DNA of 64,000 nucleotides, taken from CAVXDY01 sp963721335. Lineage in GTDB: Bacteria > Actinomycetota > Thermoleophilia > Miltoncostaeales > Miltoncostaeaceae. The position numbers and the translations under genes were made by a program. Under the pieces are notes generated by a model. That model was not told where the DNA came from. It did not search any database and saw nothing but the letters and a program-made list of their open reading frames with translations. The stretch lies in contig CAVRIV010000008.1 of NCBI GenBank assembly GCA_963721335.1, positions 1,054,001 to 1,118,000 of the forward strand. The letters are read 5' to 3'. Shown one piece after another: positions 17,153 through 27,336 of the stretch; the stretch's first letter is position 1; every line of letters begins with the position of its first letter.

Positions 17153-18027
17153 CCCGCCGGGCGCGTCCGGGCGGCGGCCGCCGTTCGCTCGGGGTCCACC
17201 GCCACCAGGTGGGGATACGGGTTGATCGGGGTGCCGCCGGGACGGATCTCGAAGTGGCAATGGGTGGCGCCGTAGCGCGCGTCCCCGCTGTTGCCCACGG
17301 CGCCGATCACCTGGCCCGCCGCCACCTTCGAGCCCTCCTCCAGGCCGGCCGCGATCGACTCCATGTGGGCGTAGAAGAACTCCACGCCGTCGGCGCGCTT
17401 CAGCCAAACGGTGATCCCGCCGAGGCCGTCCTCGACGCGGGACAGACGGATGACCACCGCGTCCGCCACCGCCACGAGCGGGGTGTTGCGAGCGGCCATG
17501 ATGTCGATCCCCTCGTGGGGGCCCTGGTGCCGTGCGTCGCCGAAGTCATCGGTGTACTGGTACTTCCCCACCACCGGGAACACCTTCAAGTACTCCGAGG
17601 TCGTGAGGGTGGCGGGCGCCGCCCCCGGGGCGGCGGCGGCCGCCCGCGTCTGCAGGCCCAAGCGCTTCAGCAGCCGGGTGTCGGCGATGCCCGTGGGCCT
17701 CATCTTGAGGCGCTTCTGCATGCGCACGACGGCCTTCTTGGTCGCCGGGCCGAACTCGCCGTCCACCGTGACCGGGATCCCACGGCGGCGCAGCTCGCGC
17801 TGGAGGTCGCGCACCGCGGGCCCCTCGGATCCGATGCGCAGGCGCACCACCACGGTGCGGGCGGGGGGTGCGGGCGTGGCGGGTGCGGCCGCCGGAGCGG
17901 CCGGAGCAGGAGCGGCGCCGGGCGCGGTGGCCGCGCCGGGCGCCGGCGGCAATTCGACCTCGTCGGCCACGGCCGGAGAGGCCACGCCGAGGGCGAGGGC
18001 GGTGATGATGACCAGGACTCCCGACAT
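17149..18027 (-). CDS. Secreted peptidoglycan-binding M23 peptidase
   Basis: 292 residues. A signal peptide (VLVIITALALGVASPAVA) is followed by a P/A-rich linker, then a peptidoglycan_binding_1 domain at about 60-125 (GSEGPAVRDLQRELRRRGI ... DGEFGPATKKAV). The M23 domain has HEGID (His171) and HCH (256-258). It is expected to cleave cell-wall peptide cross-links outside the cell. It forms a coupled pair with the following EnvC-like hydrolase. A 250-base hairpin-rich leader precedes it. Confidence 0.88.
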   Translation of the reverse strand: MSGVLVIITALALGVASPAVADEVELPPAPGAATAPGAAPAPAAPAAAPATPAPPARTVVVRLRIGSEGPAVRDLQRELRRRGIPVTVDGEFGPATKKAVVRMQKRLKMRPTGIADTRLLKRLGLQTRAAAAAPGAAPATLTTSEYLKVFPVVGKYQYTDDFGDARHQGPHEGIDIMAARNTPLVAVADAVVIRLSRVEDGLGGITVWLKRADGVEFFYAHMESIAAGLEEGSKVAAGQVIGAVGNSGDARYGATHCHFEIRPGGTPINPYPHLVAVDPERTAAAARTRPAG

Positions 18028-18094
18028 CCTGCGGGGGGGTCGGCCATTGCCGTGGCGAGCACGAGGTCGGACTGAGATCCTTTGGCTCCTCTCC

Positions 18095-18198
18095 GCCGGC
18101 GCGTCGGCGCCGGCCTAGGTCTCCCCGGGGCGGGCACGCCCCGGAACCGCGCGGAGTCATGGTCGAACGCGCGGCACTCTAAGTGCCTCTCGTTCGAC
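18095..18198 (-). promoter_or_regulatory. Hairpin-rich leader before the M23 pair
   Basis: Three strong hairpins lie in the gap between the LppM-like gene end and the M23 start: GCCGGCGC/GCGCCGGC at 18095-18114; CCGGGGCG/CGCCCCGG at 18125-18144; and a two-part stem at 18162-18198 with an 8-bp outer stem GTCGAACG/CGTTCGAC and a 6-bp inner stem GGCACT/AGTGCC. They could terminate the upstream ccm/LppM transcript, form a structured 5' leader, or both. Confidence 0.45.
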
Positions 18199-18274
18199 GA
18201 TCAACCCCGCCTTCGGCGCGGTGGACGACTGTCCTTGCGCCGATTGGGCACTTTTCCGCCCCTATTTGGAGCCT

Positions 18275-19096
18275 TTACGTCGGTTCTCGACGCCCTCGGC
18301 GCCGGCGCAACCCGCGTAGCGCGAACACGATCACGATGATCCCCGCGAGCACGGCAAGGATCAGGCCGTTCACCAAGGTACTGGAACTTCCGCCCCCTGA
18401 CGAGGCCTGGAGTGGAGGGCAATCGCCATATTGTGCCCGCCAGACGTTCTCGCCCGCGGGCGTCTCGTCGGCGTTCGTGTCGCCGGGTCCTCCGGGTAGG
18501 CGGAAGCGATAGGTGATCTCGAGGGCGTTCCGAAGCGAGCTCCCGAAGCCCACCGTCGCGTCCCCCTTGCAGGTCTCGTCCCCGATGTCGCCGACGCCGC
18601 CGCGGGCGAAGAAGTTGAAGCCGGGGTTGTCGCCGCTCTCGTCTCCCAGGCGCACGTCCACCGCGTTCAGGAGCGGCGTTTGCGCCGGGAGGTCGGGGAG
18701 CGCCGCGAGGGTCGACTCGTCGGGGGCGATCTGCGAGATGGGGCGGGGGAGCGACAGCAGGTCCTGGAGCTGGTCGATGGAGTCGACCGGGTGGCTCGTC
18801 TCGAACACCAGCTCCCCGCTGCCCTCATCGCGCGCCGCCGCGATCTGGGAGTCGCCTCCGGACCATCCGCCGTCGGTGAGCATGGGCGCGAAGCGCTCGG
18901 TCGCCACCGAGGAGGGGTCGTCGTCGGGCGAGATGCCGAGGGCCGCCTGGGCCTCCTGATCCAGGGCCAGGCGCAGACCCAGGGTCCCGCGCCCGTCGCG
19001 GTCCACGTCGACGTCGATGTCGAAGGCGGCCTGGCAGCCGGCCGACAGCGCCACCAGGGCGGCCAGCGCCGCGGCCAGGAGCACCCGGCGGGTCAT
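18275..19096 (-). CDS. LppM-domain lipoprotein
   Basis: 273 residues. The N-terminal lipobox LSAGC follows a hydrophobic leader, and then comes the LppM/DUF3153 pattern FDIDVDVDRDGRGTLGLRLALDQEAQAALG. The C-terminus carries a transmembrane helix (LVNGLILAVLAGIIVIVFAL) and a basic tail RRRRGRR, so it is anchored at both ends. Mycobacterial LppM relatives are cell-envelope proteins; the role here is unknown. The ATG overlaps the CcmI-like stop (ATGA), placing it in the ccm operon. Confidence 0.75.
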   Translation of the reverse strand: MTRRVLLAAALAALVALSAGCQAAFDIDVDVDRDGRGTLGLRLALDQEAQAALGISPDDDPSSVATERFAPMLTDGGWSGGDSQIAAARDEGSGELVFETSHPVDSIDQLQDLLSLPRPISQIAPDESTLAALPDLPAQTPLLNAVDVRLGDESGDNPGFNFFARGGVGDIGDETCKGDATVGFGSSLRNALEITYRFRLPGGPGDTNADETPAGENVWRAQYGDCPPLQASSGGGSSSTLVNGLILAVLAGIIVIVFALRGLRRRRGRREPT

Positions 19097-19396
19097 TCGC
19101 CGTCCAGCTGGTCGCGCCGCCGCATCAGCTCCACCGCACGGGCCCGCTCGGCGCGGTCGAGGGCGGCGAAGTCCTCGGCGGAGAGGTTGCCGGCGCGGTG
19201 GTCCATCTCGATCTCGCGGATCGCCTCGAGGGAGCGGTCCAGGTCCTCCTGGATCGCCTGGCGGCGCTCGGCCTCGGGATCGGCGGGCGGCGCGTCGGGG
19301 GCGCGGGCCAGGAGCGGCCAGGCCAGCGCCGCAACCACCACCAGGGCCACCGCTGCGATCAGGAGACCGGCCAGCACACCCTGCTCGTCCCGGCGC

Positions 19397-21392
<1,996 letters not shown>

Positions 21393-21410
21393 CGAGGCGT
21401 CGCCGCCCGC

Positions 21411-21824
21411 CTACGCGGGCGAGGTGTCGTCAGCGCGATCCGTGAACTTCGACGGGCAGAGCGTGATCAGCGAGTCGTTGCGGGCGACGAAGGAGCCGTT
21501 CTGCAGCGAGCCGGTGACGACCACCTCGCGCCCCTCCTTGAACTGATCGGGCACGGTGCCGCGGTAGTGCACCGTGACGCGGCGGTCGGGGGTCTCCTTG
21601 TCGAGCACCGTGAAGGTGAGCCCCTCGTCGCTGTTGGCGAGGCCCACCGCGTCCTTCGGCGCTCCGGGGGCCACCGTGCCGTTCAGCCGGTAGGTCTTGC
21701 CCGCGGCGAGCTCGGACGGGCCGGCGTACGTCTCCAGGGAGCCGCCGAGGCTCGTGTACGCGAGCCAGCCGCCCAGGACGAGGGCCAAGCCGATGGCGAG
21801 GATGAAGCGCAGGCGGGAGCGCAC
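21411..21824 (-). CDS. ccmE: Cytochrome c maturation haem chaperone CcmE, cysteine type
   Basis: 137 residues from a GTG at 21824. There is one N-terminal membrane helix (FILAIGLALVLGGWLAYTSL), then an OB-fold domain (YRLNGTVAPGA ... FTVLDKETPDRRVTVHYRGTVPDQFKEGREVVVTGSL). At the haem-binding position the usual HxxxY is replaced by CPSKF (Cys123, Phe127), a variant of the CxxxY type described for some bacteria and archaea. It passes haem to CcmF, the next gene. Confidence 0.88.
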   Translation of the reverse strand: MRSRLRFILAIGLALVLGGWLAYTSLGGSLETYAGPSELAAGKTYRLNGTVAPGAPKDAVGLANSDEGLTFTVLDKETPDRRVTVHYRGTVPDQFKEGREVVVTGSLQNGSFVARNDSLITLCPSKFTDRADDTSPA

Positions 21825-21976
21825 CGCCGCGATCGTAACACCGGCCCCCGGCCCCACGCACCGGTACGAACCTCCCCGATTCTCCGCATCGCGGAGGCAG
21901 ATACCCGAGATTCCCAGTAGCTTTACCGACAATGACGCCACGCCGGGTGGCTCGCGAGCGTACGAAGGAGTCGGGA

Positions 21977-22816
21977 ATGAGCCGACGGGACGAGGTGCTG
22001 GTCTCCACCGACTGGGTCGCGGAGCATGCCGACGACCCGGCCTACCGTCTGGTGGAGGTCGACGAGGACACCGCCGCTTATGCGGGGGGGCACATCCGCA
22101 ACGCCATCGCATGGCACTGGAAGGACGACCTGCACGAGCCGCTGCGGCGCGAGTTCCTCGATCAGGAGGCCCTCTCCGAGCTGCTCGCCCGCAGCGGCGT
22201 GGGCCCCGACACGACGGTGGTGCTCTACGGCGGCAACAACAACTGGTTCGCCACCTACGCCTACTGGCTGCTGCGCTACCTGGGCTTCGACCGGGTCAAG
22301 CTGGTGGACGGCGGGCGCAAGAAGTGGGAGCTCGAGGACCGCGAGCTCGTCACCGAGGAGCCGACGGTCGCCAAGGCCGACCCCGGGAAGCTGGGCAAGG
22401 TCCAGGAGAAGCTGCGCGCCTTCCGCGACGACGTGCTGAAGCACATCGGCGGCAAGGGCAAGTCGATGGTGGACGTCCGCAGCCCCGCGGAGTTCTCGGG
22501 CGAGGTCCTCGCCCCGCCGCACCTTCCCCAGGAGCAGGCGCAGGTGCCGGGCCACATCCCCGGCGCGGCCAACGTGCCCTGGGCCACCGCCGCGCGGGAC
22601 GACGGCTCGTTCAAGAGCGACCAGGAGCTCACCGAGCTGTACGGCAACGTGGGCGTCACCCCCGACACCGACGTGATCGCCTACTGCCGCATCGGCGAGC
22701 GCTCGAGCCACACCTGGTTCGTGCTGCACGAGATCCTCGGCTACGACCGGGTGCGCAACTACGACGGCTCCTGGACCGAGTACGGCAGCCTCGTGGGAGT
22801 GCCCGTCGAGAGGTAG
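21977..22816 (+). CDS. Two-domain rhodanese-type sulfurtransferase
   Basis: 279 residues. The N-terminal rhodanese domain lacks the active cysteine (LYGGNNNWFATYAYW). The C-terminal domain has Cys237 in AYCRIGERSSHTWF and the RSPAEFSGEV/HIPGAANVPW signatures, so one domain is catalytic, as in thiosulfate and mercaptopyruvate sulfurtransferases. The CRxGxRS-type loop resembles thiosulfate sulfurtransferases. The ATG at 21977 has an excellent GAAGGAG. It diverges from ccmE. Confidence 0.9.
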   Translation: MSRRDEVLVSTDWVAEHADDPAYRLVEVDEDTAAYAGGHIRNAIAWHWKDDLHEPLRREFLDQEALSELLARSGVGPDTTVVLYGGNNNWFATYAYWLLRYLGFDRVKLVDGGRKKWELEDRELVTEEPTVAKADPGKLGKVQEKLRAFRDDVLKHIGGKGKSMVDVRSPAEFSGEVLAPPHLPQEQAQVPGHIPGAANVPWATAARDDGSFKSDQELTELYGNVGVTPDTDVIAYCRIGERSSHTWFVLHEILGYDRVRNYDGSWTEYGSLVGVPVER

Positions 22817-22828
22817 CGTCCCGGGCGG

Positions 22829-23767
22829 GTGACCCTCCCGCTCCGACCACCTCTCCTTCCGCAGCTCGCGCGCTCGGCGCGCGAGCTGCCGACGGGTGAG
22901 GGCTGGTCCTACGAGCGCAAGCTCGACGGGTTCCGGGCGATCGTCTTCGTGGACGGGGACGAGGTGGCGATCCAGTCCCGGGCCGGCAAGCCGCTGGAGC
23001 GCTACTTCCCCGAGCTCGCGTTCGGCCGCGGCCGCTACGTGCTCGACGGCGAGATCGTGATCGCCGGCGAGGACGGCCACGAGGAGTTCGGGCTGCTGCA
23101 GCAGCGCATCCACCCCGCCGCCTCGCGCATCGAGCTCCTCGCCCGGGAGATCCCCGCCCGCTTCGCCCCCTTCGACCTGCTCGCCCGCGACGACGCGTCA
23201 CTGCTCGAGGCGCCGTTCGCCGAGCGCCGCGCCCGGCTCGAGCAGGACGCGGGCGGCCTCGATCCGGTGGAGACCAGCACCGACCCCGGCCGGGCGCGCG
23301 AGTGGCTCGCGACCACGGAGGGGGTCATCGCCAAGCGCCTCGACGCCCCCTACCGGCCCGGCGAGCGCCAGGGCATGACCAAGATCAAGCGGGTGCGCAC
23401 CCTCGACTGCGTGGTCATGGGATGGCGGCCGGGGAAGATCGAGGACACGGTGGGCTCGTTGATCCTCGGCCTCTACGAGGGCGAGACCCTGCGGCCGGTG
23501 GGCCACTGCGCGGGCTTCACCGCCGCGCGCAAGCGGTCGCTGCGCGCGGAGCTCGCCCCTCACGAGACCGGCGGGCGCGGAAGCGGCGACCCCAGCCGGT
23601 GGGACGCCGACCGCGACCTGGAGTGGGTGGAGCTGAGGCCCGAGCTGGTGGCCGAGGTGAGCTACGACCACGCGAGCGGCGGGCGCATCCGCCACGGCGC
23701 CCGCCTGCTGCGGTTCCGCACCGACCGCGACCCGGCCAGCTGCACGTTCGATCAGCTCGACGCCTGA
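22829..23767 (+). CDS. ATP-dependent DNA ligase (LigC / LigD ligase-domain type)
   Basis: 312 residues from a GTG 13 bases after the rhodanese. Adenylation motif I is YERKLDGFR with Lys31; RYVLDGEIV, APFDLLARD, EGVIAKRLDAPY and MTKIKRVRTLDCVVMGW are the later nucleotidyltransferase motifs. The OB domain follows (VGSLILGLYEG ... ELVAEVSYDHASGGRIRHGARLLRFR). This is the ligase of bacterial end-joining or short-patch repair, encoded alone. It faces the polymerase-domain gene across a hairpin. Confidence 0.9.
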   Translation: MTLPLRPPLLPQLARSARELPTGEGWSYERKLDGFRAIVFVDGDEVAIQSRAGKPLERYFPELAFGRGRYVLDGEIVIAGEDGHEEFGLLQQRIHPAASRIELLAREIPARFAPFDLLARDDASLLEAPFAERRARLEQDAGGLDPVETSTDPGRAREWLATTEGVIAKRLDAPYRPGERQGMTKIKRVRTLDCVVMGWRPGKIEDTVGSLILGLYEGETLRPVGHCAGFTAARKRSLRAELAPHETGGRGSGDPSRWDADRDLEWVELRPELVAEVSYDHASGGRIRHGARLLRFRTDRDPASCTFDQLDA

Positions 23768-23799
23768 CCGGCGGGACCCTCGCGGGCTCAGCCCGCCGG
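23768..23799. terminator. Hairpin between convergent ligase and polymerase genes
   Basis: An 8-bp stem CCGGCGGG/CCCGCCGG spans 23768-23799. A nested alternative GCGGGC-TCA-GCCCGC lies at 23782-23796. It begins after the ligase stop and covers the end of the polymerase gene, consistent with a shared terminator. Confidence 0.5.
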
Positions 23800-24768
23800 T
23801 TCCGGCGGCGGGCGGCGGGCCCGGCTGGGCGCGACCCGCGGCGACTCCCCGGGCTGCTTACGGAAGTGAGGCGGCCAGGGGGCGTCGCCGAGGCCCTCCT
23901 CCTCGTCGCGGTCGGCCAGCGCGAGCAGGCCGTCGAGGGACCCGGCGGCCTCGTCGATGCCGGCCGCCGGGTCCCCCACCGAGTCCAGGCGCGCGGGCAC
24001 CGTGTCGATGCGCAGGTCGGCCGGCTCCACGTCGGCCACCTCGTCCCAGGTCAGCGGGCACGAGACGCGGGCGTCCGGCACGGCGCGCACCGAGTAGGCC
24101 GAGGCCACCGTGCGGTCGCGCGCGTTCTGGTTGTAGTCGATGAAGACCCCGTGGCGCTCCTCCTTCCACCACCTGCTGGTGGCGCGGGCCGGCTCGCGGC
24201 GCTCCGCCTCACGGGCCAGGGCCAGCGCCGCGCGACGGACCCGGTCGAAGCCCCAGCGCGGCTCGATGCGCACGTTGATGTGGATCCCGCGCGAGCCGGA
24301 GGTCTTCGGCCAGCCGCGCAGCCCGTGCTCCTCGAGCACGCCCCCCACCACGAGCGCCACCGCCCGGACGTCCGCGAACGGCACGCCGGGCCCGGGGTCG
24401 AGATCCACCCGCAGCTCGTCCGGGCGGTCGAGGTCGGCCCGCCGCACCGGCCAGGGGTTGAAGTCGATCACGCCGAGGTTGACCGCCCACACCAGGTGGG
24501 CCGCGTCGGCGGGGACCAGCTCGCGGGCGCTGCGCCCGCTGGGGAATCTCACCGTGGCCGTCTCCAGCCAGTCCGGGGCGCCCTTCGGCACCCGTTTCTG
24601 GAAGAAGGGCTCGCCGTCCACCCCGTCCACCCAGCGCTTCATCACGGTGGGCCGCTCCCGCAGGTGGATGAGGGCCGCGTCCGCCACCCGCAGGTAGTAG
24701 CGGCAGAGGTCCTCCTTGGTGACCCCCGCCTGCGGGAAGAAGACCTTGTCGGGGCTCGACAGGCGCAC
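23788..24768 (-). CDS. LigD-type polymerase/primase (NHEJ) domain protein
   Basis: 326 residues. It is an archaeo-eukaryotic primase-fold polymerase for end joining. It shows SSPDKVFFPQAGVTKEDLCRYYLRVA, FNPWPVRRADLDRPDELRVDLDPGPG with the metal-binding Asp pair, KTSGSRGIHI, and RDRTVASAYSVRAVPDARVSCPLTWDEV. The phosphoesterase and ligase domains of full LigD are absent; the ligase is the facing gene. The GTG at 24768 is given, but a CTG at 24810 with GGAG upstream would add 14 residues that match the usual N-terminal strand. The C-terminal tail is basic and Pro-rich. Confidence 0.88.
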   Translation of the reverse strand: MRLSSPDKVFFPQAGVTKEDLCRYYLRVADAALIHLRERPTVMKRWVDGVDGEPFFQKRVPKGAPDWLETATVRFPSGRSARELVPADAAHLVWAVNLGVIDFNPWPVRRADLDRPDELRVDLDPGPGVPFADVRAVALVVGGVLEEHGLRGWPKTSGSRGIHINVRIEPRWGFDRVRRAALALAREAERREPARATSRWWKEERHGVFIDYNQNARDRTVASAYSVRAVPDARVSCPLTWDEVADVEPADLRIDTVPARLDSVGDPAAGIDEAAGSLDGLLALADRDEEEGLGDAPWPPHFRKQPGESPRVAPSRARRPPPEPAG

Positions 24769-24819
24769 CTGGCGCCCGGCCGCCTCGATCGTGATCGCCT
24801 GCCGTGCCAGCGGAGGCTC

Positions 24820-24945
24820 CTAGGGGCCGAGCCCGTCCAGGAGGCCCAGGGCGTCGAGGGCAGCGAGCACGGCGATGATGCCGATGGCGAGGGCGTACCA
24901 GGCCCAGGCCGGATCGCGGCGGCGGGTGCGCACCGGCCCGCTCAT
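24820..24945 (-). CDS. 41-residue single-pass membrane peptide
   Basis: A short gene of M-S-G-P-V-R-T-R-R-R-D-P followed by a transmembrane helix (AWAWYALAIGIIAVLAALDALGLL). Its ATG overlaps the stop of the SpoIIE phosphatase gene (ATGA) and its TAG lies 10 bases before the possible CTG start of the polymerase gene. The coupling and the basic N-terminus before one helix suggest a real inner-membrane miniprotein. Function unknown. Confidence 0.5.
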   Translation of the reverse strand: MSGPVRTRRRDPAWAWYALAIGIIAVLAALDALGLLDGLGP

Positions 24946-26828
24946 CGGTCCACCCGGACCACCAGGGCCGCCAGGTCATCGGCGAGCGGGCCGCCCTGGA
25001 ACGCGACCGCCGCCCCCTCGATGGCCGCGGCGAGCTCGGCGGCCGGCCGGCCGGCGAGCCCGGAGAGCAGGGCGCGCAGGCGCTCGTCGCCGAAGATCTC
25101 CCCGTCGTTCCGCGCCTCGGTGACCCCGTCCGTGAAGAGCACCAGCGCGTCGCCCGGGGCGAGCTCGGTGGAGTGGTCGACCACCCGCACGGTCGGGAGC
25201 AGGCCCAGGAGCGTCCCCGGCTCCCCCAGCTCCTCCACCCGGCCCGAGGCACGCACCACCAGCGGCAGCGGGTGACCCGCGCTCGATGCGGTGACGACGA
25301 GGGAGTCGCCCGCCCAGGCGAGGCGCGCGTAGGCGGCGGTGGAGAACCGCAGGTCCACGTCCGGCTCGCGCATGATGGTCTCGTTCAGGTCCGCCAGGAC
25401 CTGGCTGGGCAGCGGGTCGTGGCGGCCGAGGGTGCGCACGGCGTGACGGCACAGCGAGGTCAGGCTCGCCGCGGACGCTCCCTTGCCGCAGACGTCGCCG
25501 ATCACCACCGCCCAGCTGCCGCGCGCCTCGAAGAGGTCGTAGAAGTCGCCGCCCACCTCGTGGCCGTCACCTCCCGGGGAGAAGCGGGCCGCCGTGTCGA
25601 GACCCTCGATCTCGGGAAGCTCCCGGGGCAGCAGGCTCCGCTGCAGCGTGGCCGCGATGCGGCGCTGCTCCTCGAACAGGCGCGCGTTGTCAACGGCGAG
25701 GCTCGCGCGGCGGGCGAGCTGGCGCACCAGCGACCGGGTGCGGTCGTCGAAACGGCGGCCCGACGACCCCATGGCCAGCGTCAGCGACCCCAGGTCGCGA
25801 CCGCGGGTGCGCATCGGGGCGACGATGATGTGGGAAGAGTCGGCCTCGGCGCGGAGCGTGGCCACCCGCTCGGCCTCGTCCGGCGTCAGGGACGACGTGA
25901 CGACCGTCGGGGCCCGTCCCGATCCGTCGTCGGTCTCGATGGTGCAGAAATCCGCGAGGCTGGGTACCACGAGATCGGCGAGGCGCGCGAGGCGCTCATC
26001 CACCCCGAGCGTCGCGTCCAGCGCCTCGCCGACTCCCGCCAGCAGGCTGATGCCGCGCTCCGCGCGCATCCGGTCCGTGATGTCCGTGACGAAGGAGCCC
26101 ACGCCCACGATCTCCTCGTCGTGGCGCACCGGGTACCAGTTCACCAGCCAGTGGCGCTCCACGCCGGGCAGGGCGGGCGTCTCACCGCTGATCTCGACGT
26201 CGGCGACCTGCTCACCGGTCTCGAGCACCCGCCGGAAGCACGTGACGATCTGCTCGCCGGGGACGCCGGGCAGGATCTCGGTCGGACGCCGGCCGATGTG
26301 GTCCTCCTGCTCGATGCCGTTGATCTCGGCGAGCGCCTCGTTGACGCGCAGGTAGCGCATCTCGAGGTCGAGAAGCGCGAAGCCCACCGGGGCGCACTGG
26401 ACGATCGTGTCGAGCAGCGCCTCGGAGTCCCGCAGCCGGTCGCCCACCTGCCGGCGCTCGTCGATGTCGACGCAGGCCCCCACGTAGCCGTTGGGAGCGC
26501 CCTCGTCCGTCCGCCGCGGGGCGCCGCGCGAGAGCATCCACCGGTAGACGCCATCGGCCGCGAGCACCCGGTGCACGACCTCGAAGGCCTCGCAGGCGGC
26601 GAGCGCCGCCTCCTGCGCCGCGAGCAGGTCCGGGAGATCGTCCGGGTGCACCTCGCCCCGCCAGCCGTCGCCGAGCAACCGGCTGGGATCGAGGCCGGTC
26701 AGGTCGCGCCAGCGCTCGTTGGCGTGCAGCCAGCGGCCCGTCTGGTCGGCGATCCAGACCAGGGCGGGCACGGCGTCGCTGAGCGAGACGAAGGGATCTC
26801 CGGCGACCTCGCCCATCTCGCGCTGCAT
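24942..26828 (-). CDS. PAS-PAS-GAF-SpoIIE (PP2C) phosphatase
   Basis: 628 residues from the ATG at 26828. Two PAS domains (about 15-135 and 140-260) precede a GAF domain (about 270-400) and a C-terminal SpoIIE/PP2C serine phosphatase. The phosphatase shows RFSPGGDGHEVGGDFYDLF and VIGDVCGKGASAASLTS with metal-binding aspartates, SSAGHPLPL, and LFTDGVTEARN. Such proteins dephosphorylate anti-sigma antagonists in partner-switching stress pathways. No antagonist or anti-sigma gene is next to it. No membrane segment is seen. Confidence 0.88.
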   Translation of the reverse strand: MQREMGEVAGDPFVSLSDAVPALVWIADQTGRWLHANERWRDLTGLDPSRLLGDGWRGEVHPDDLPDLLAAQEAALAACEAFEVVHRVLAADGVYRWMLSRGAPRRTDEGAPNGYVGACVDIDERRQVGDRLRDSEALLDTIVQCAPVGFALLDLEMRYLRVNEALAEINGIEQEDHIGRRPTEILPGVPGEQIVTCFRRVLETGEQVADVEISGETPALPGVERHWLVNWYPVRHDEEIVGVGSFVTDITDRMRAERGISLLAGVGEALDATLGVDERLARLADLVVPSLADFCTIETDDGSGRAPTVVTSSLTPDEAERVATLRAEADSSHIIVAPMRTRGRDLGSLTLAMGSSGRRFDDRTRSLVRQLARRASLAVDNARLFEEQRRIAATLQRSLLPRELPEIEGLDTAARFSPGGDGHEVGGDFYDLFEARGSWAVVIGDVCGKGASAASLTSLCRHAVRTLGRHDPLPSQVLADLNETIMREPDVDLRFSTAAYARLAWAGDSLVVTASSAGHPLPLVVRASGRVEELGEPGTLLGLLPTVRVVDHSTELAPGDALVLFTDGVTEARNDGEIFGDERLRALLSGLAGRPAAELAAAIEGAAVAFQGGPLADDLAALVVRVDR

Positions 26829-26872
26829 GGCGACGGGGAGCCTCCTCCTCGGTCCGGGTGTGCCGGCCGAGT

Positions 26873-27328
26873 CTAGCCCCGTTGGGGGGAACCGGCGGCA
26901 TCCGTGCGAGCCTCCCCCATGAGGGTGGCCACGATCGACCGCGAGCCGCCGGAATCGCGATGCTCGCACAGGTACACGCCCTGCCAGATGCCGAGCTCCA
27001 GGCGCCCCCGCGCGATCGGCAGCGTGAGCGACTCGCCCACGATCACGGCCTTCACGTGGGAGGGCATGTCGTCCGGGCCCTCCAGGGTGTGCCGGAAGTA
27101 CGGCGTTCCGTCCGGCACGGCGTGGTCGAGCCATGCCTCGAGGTCGGTCCGCACATCCGGGCTCGCGTTCTCGTTGAGCGCGAGCGACGCCGAGGTGTGC
27201 TGGATGAAGAGGTGCGCGATGCCGACCTCCAGGTCGCCCAGCTCAGGGAGCGCCTCCGAGACCTCCCGGGTCACGAGATGGACGCCGCGGGGCCGCGGCC
27301 GCAGGGTGATCCGTCGCTGGACCCACAT
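26873..27328 (-). CDS. YjbQ/UPF0047 family protein
   Basis: 151 residues from the ATG at 27328. Family markers are LFIQHTSASLALNENASPDVRTDLEAWLDHAVPD, HTLEGPDDMPSHVKAVIVGESLTLPI and LELGIWQGVYLCEHRD, with the conserved His/Asp/Glu residues. Members are trimers of uncertain function; some complement thiamin-phosphate synthase weakly. It lies 9 bases after selD on the same strand. Confidence 0.88.
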   Translation of the reverse strand: MWVQRRITLRPRPRGVHLVTREVSEALPELGDLEVGIAHLFIQHTSASLALNENASPDVRTDLEAWLDHAVPDGTPYFRHTLEGPDDMPSHVKAVIVGESLTLPIARGRLELGIWQGVYLCEHRDSGGSRSIVATLMGEARTDAAGSPQRG

Positions 27329-27336
27329 CGGGCCGG

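Noticed and set aside
13169..17275. Long open frame on the + strand (about 1,368 codons)
   Set aside because: It lies opposite the YVTN/dihaem and M23 genes, has low-complexity Gly/Arg/Val/Asp content and no domain; it is a by-product of high G+C on the opposite strand.
18028..18274. c-di-AMP (ydaO-type) riboswitch before the M23 genes
   Set aside because: The position is typical, but the conserved 3' core with CAGCTAAC is absent; only hairpins and a loosely similar GTCCGACC stretch are present.
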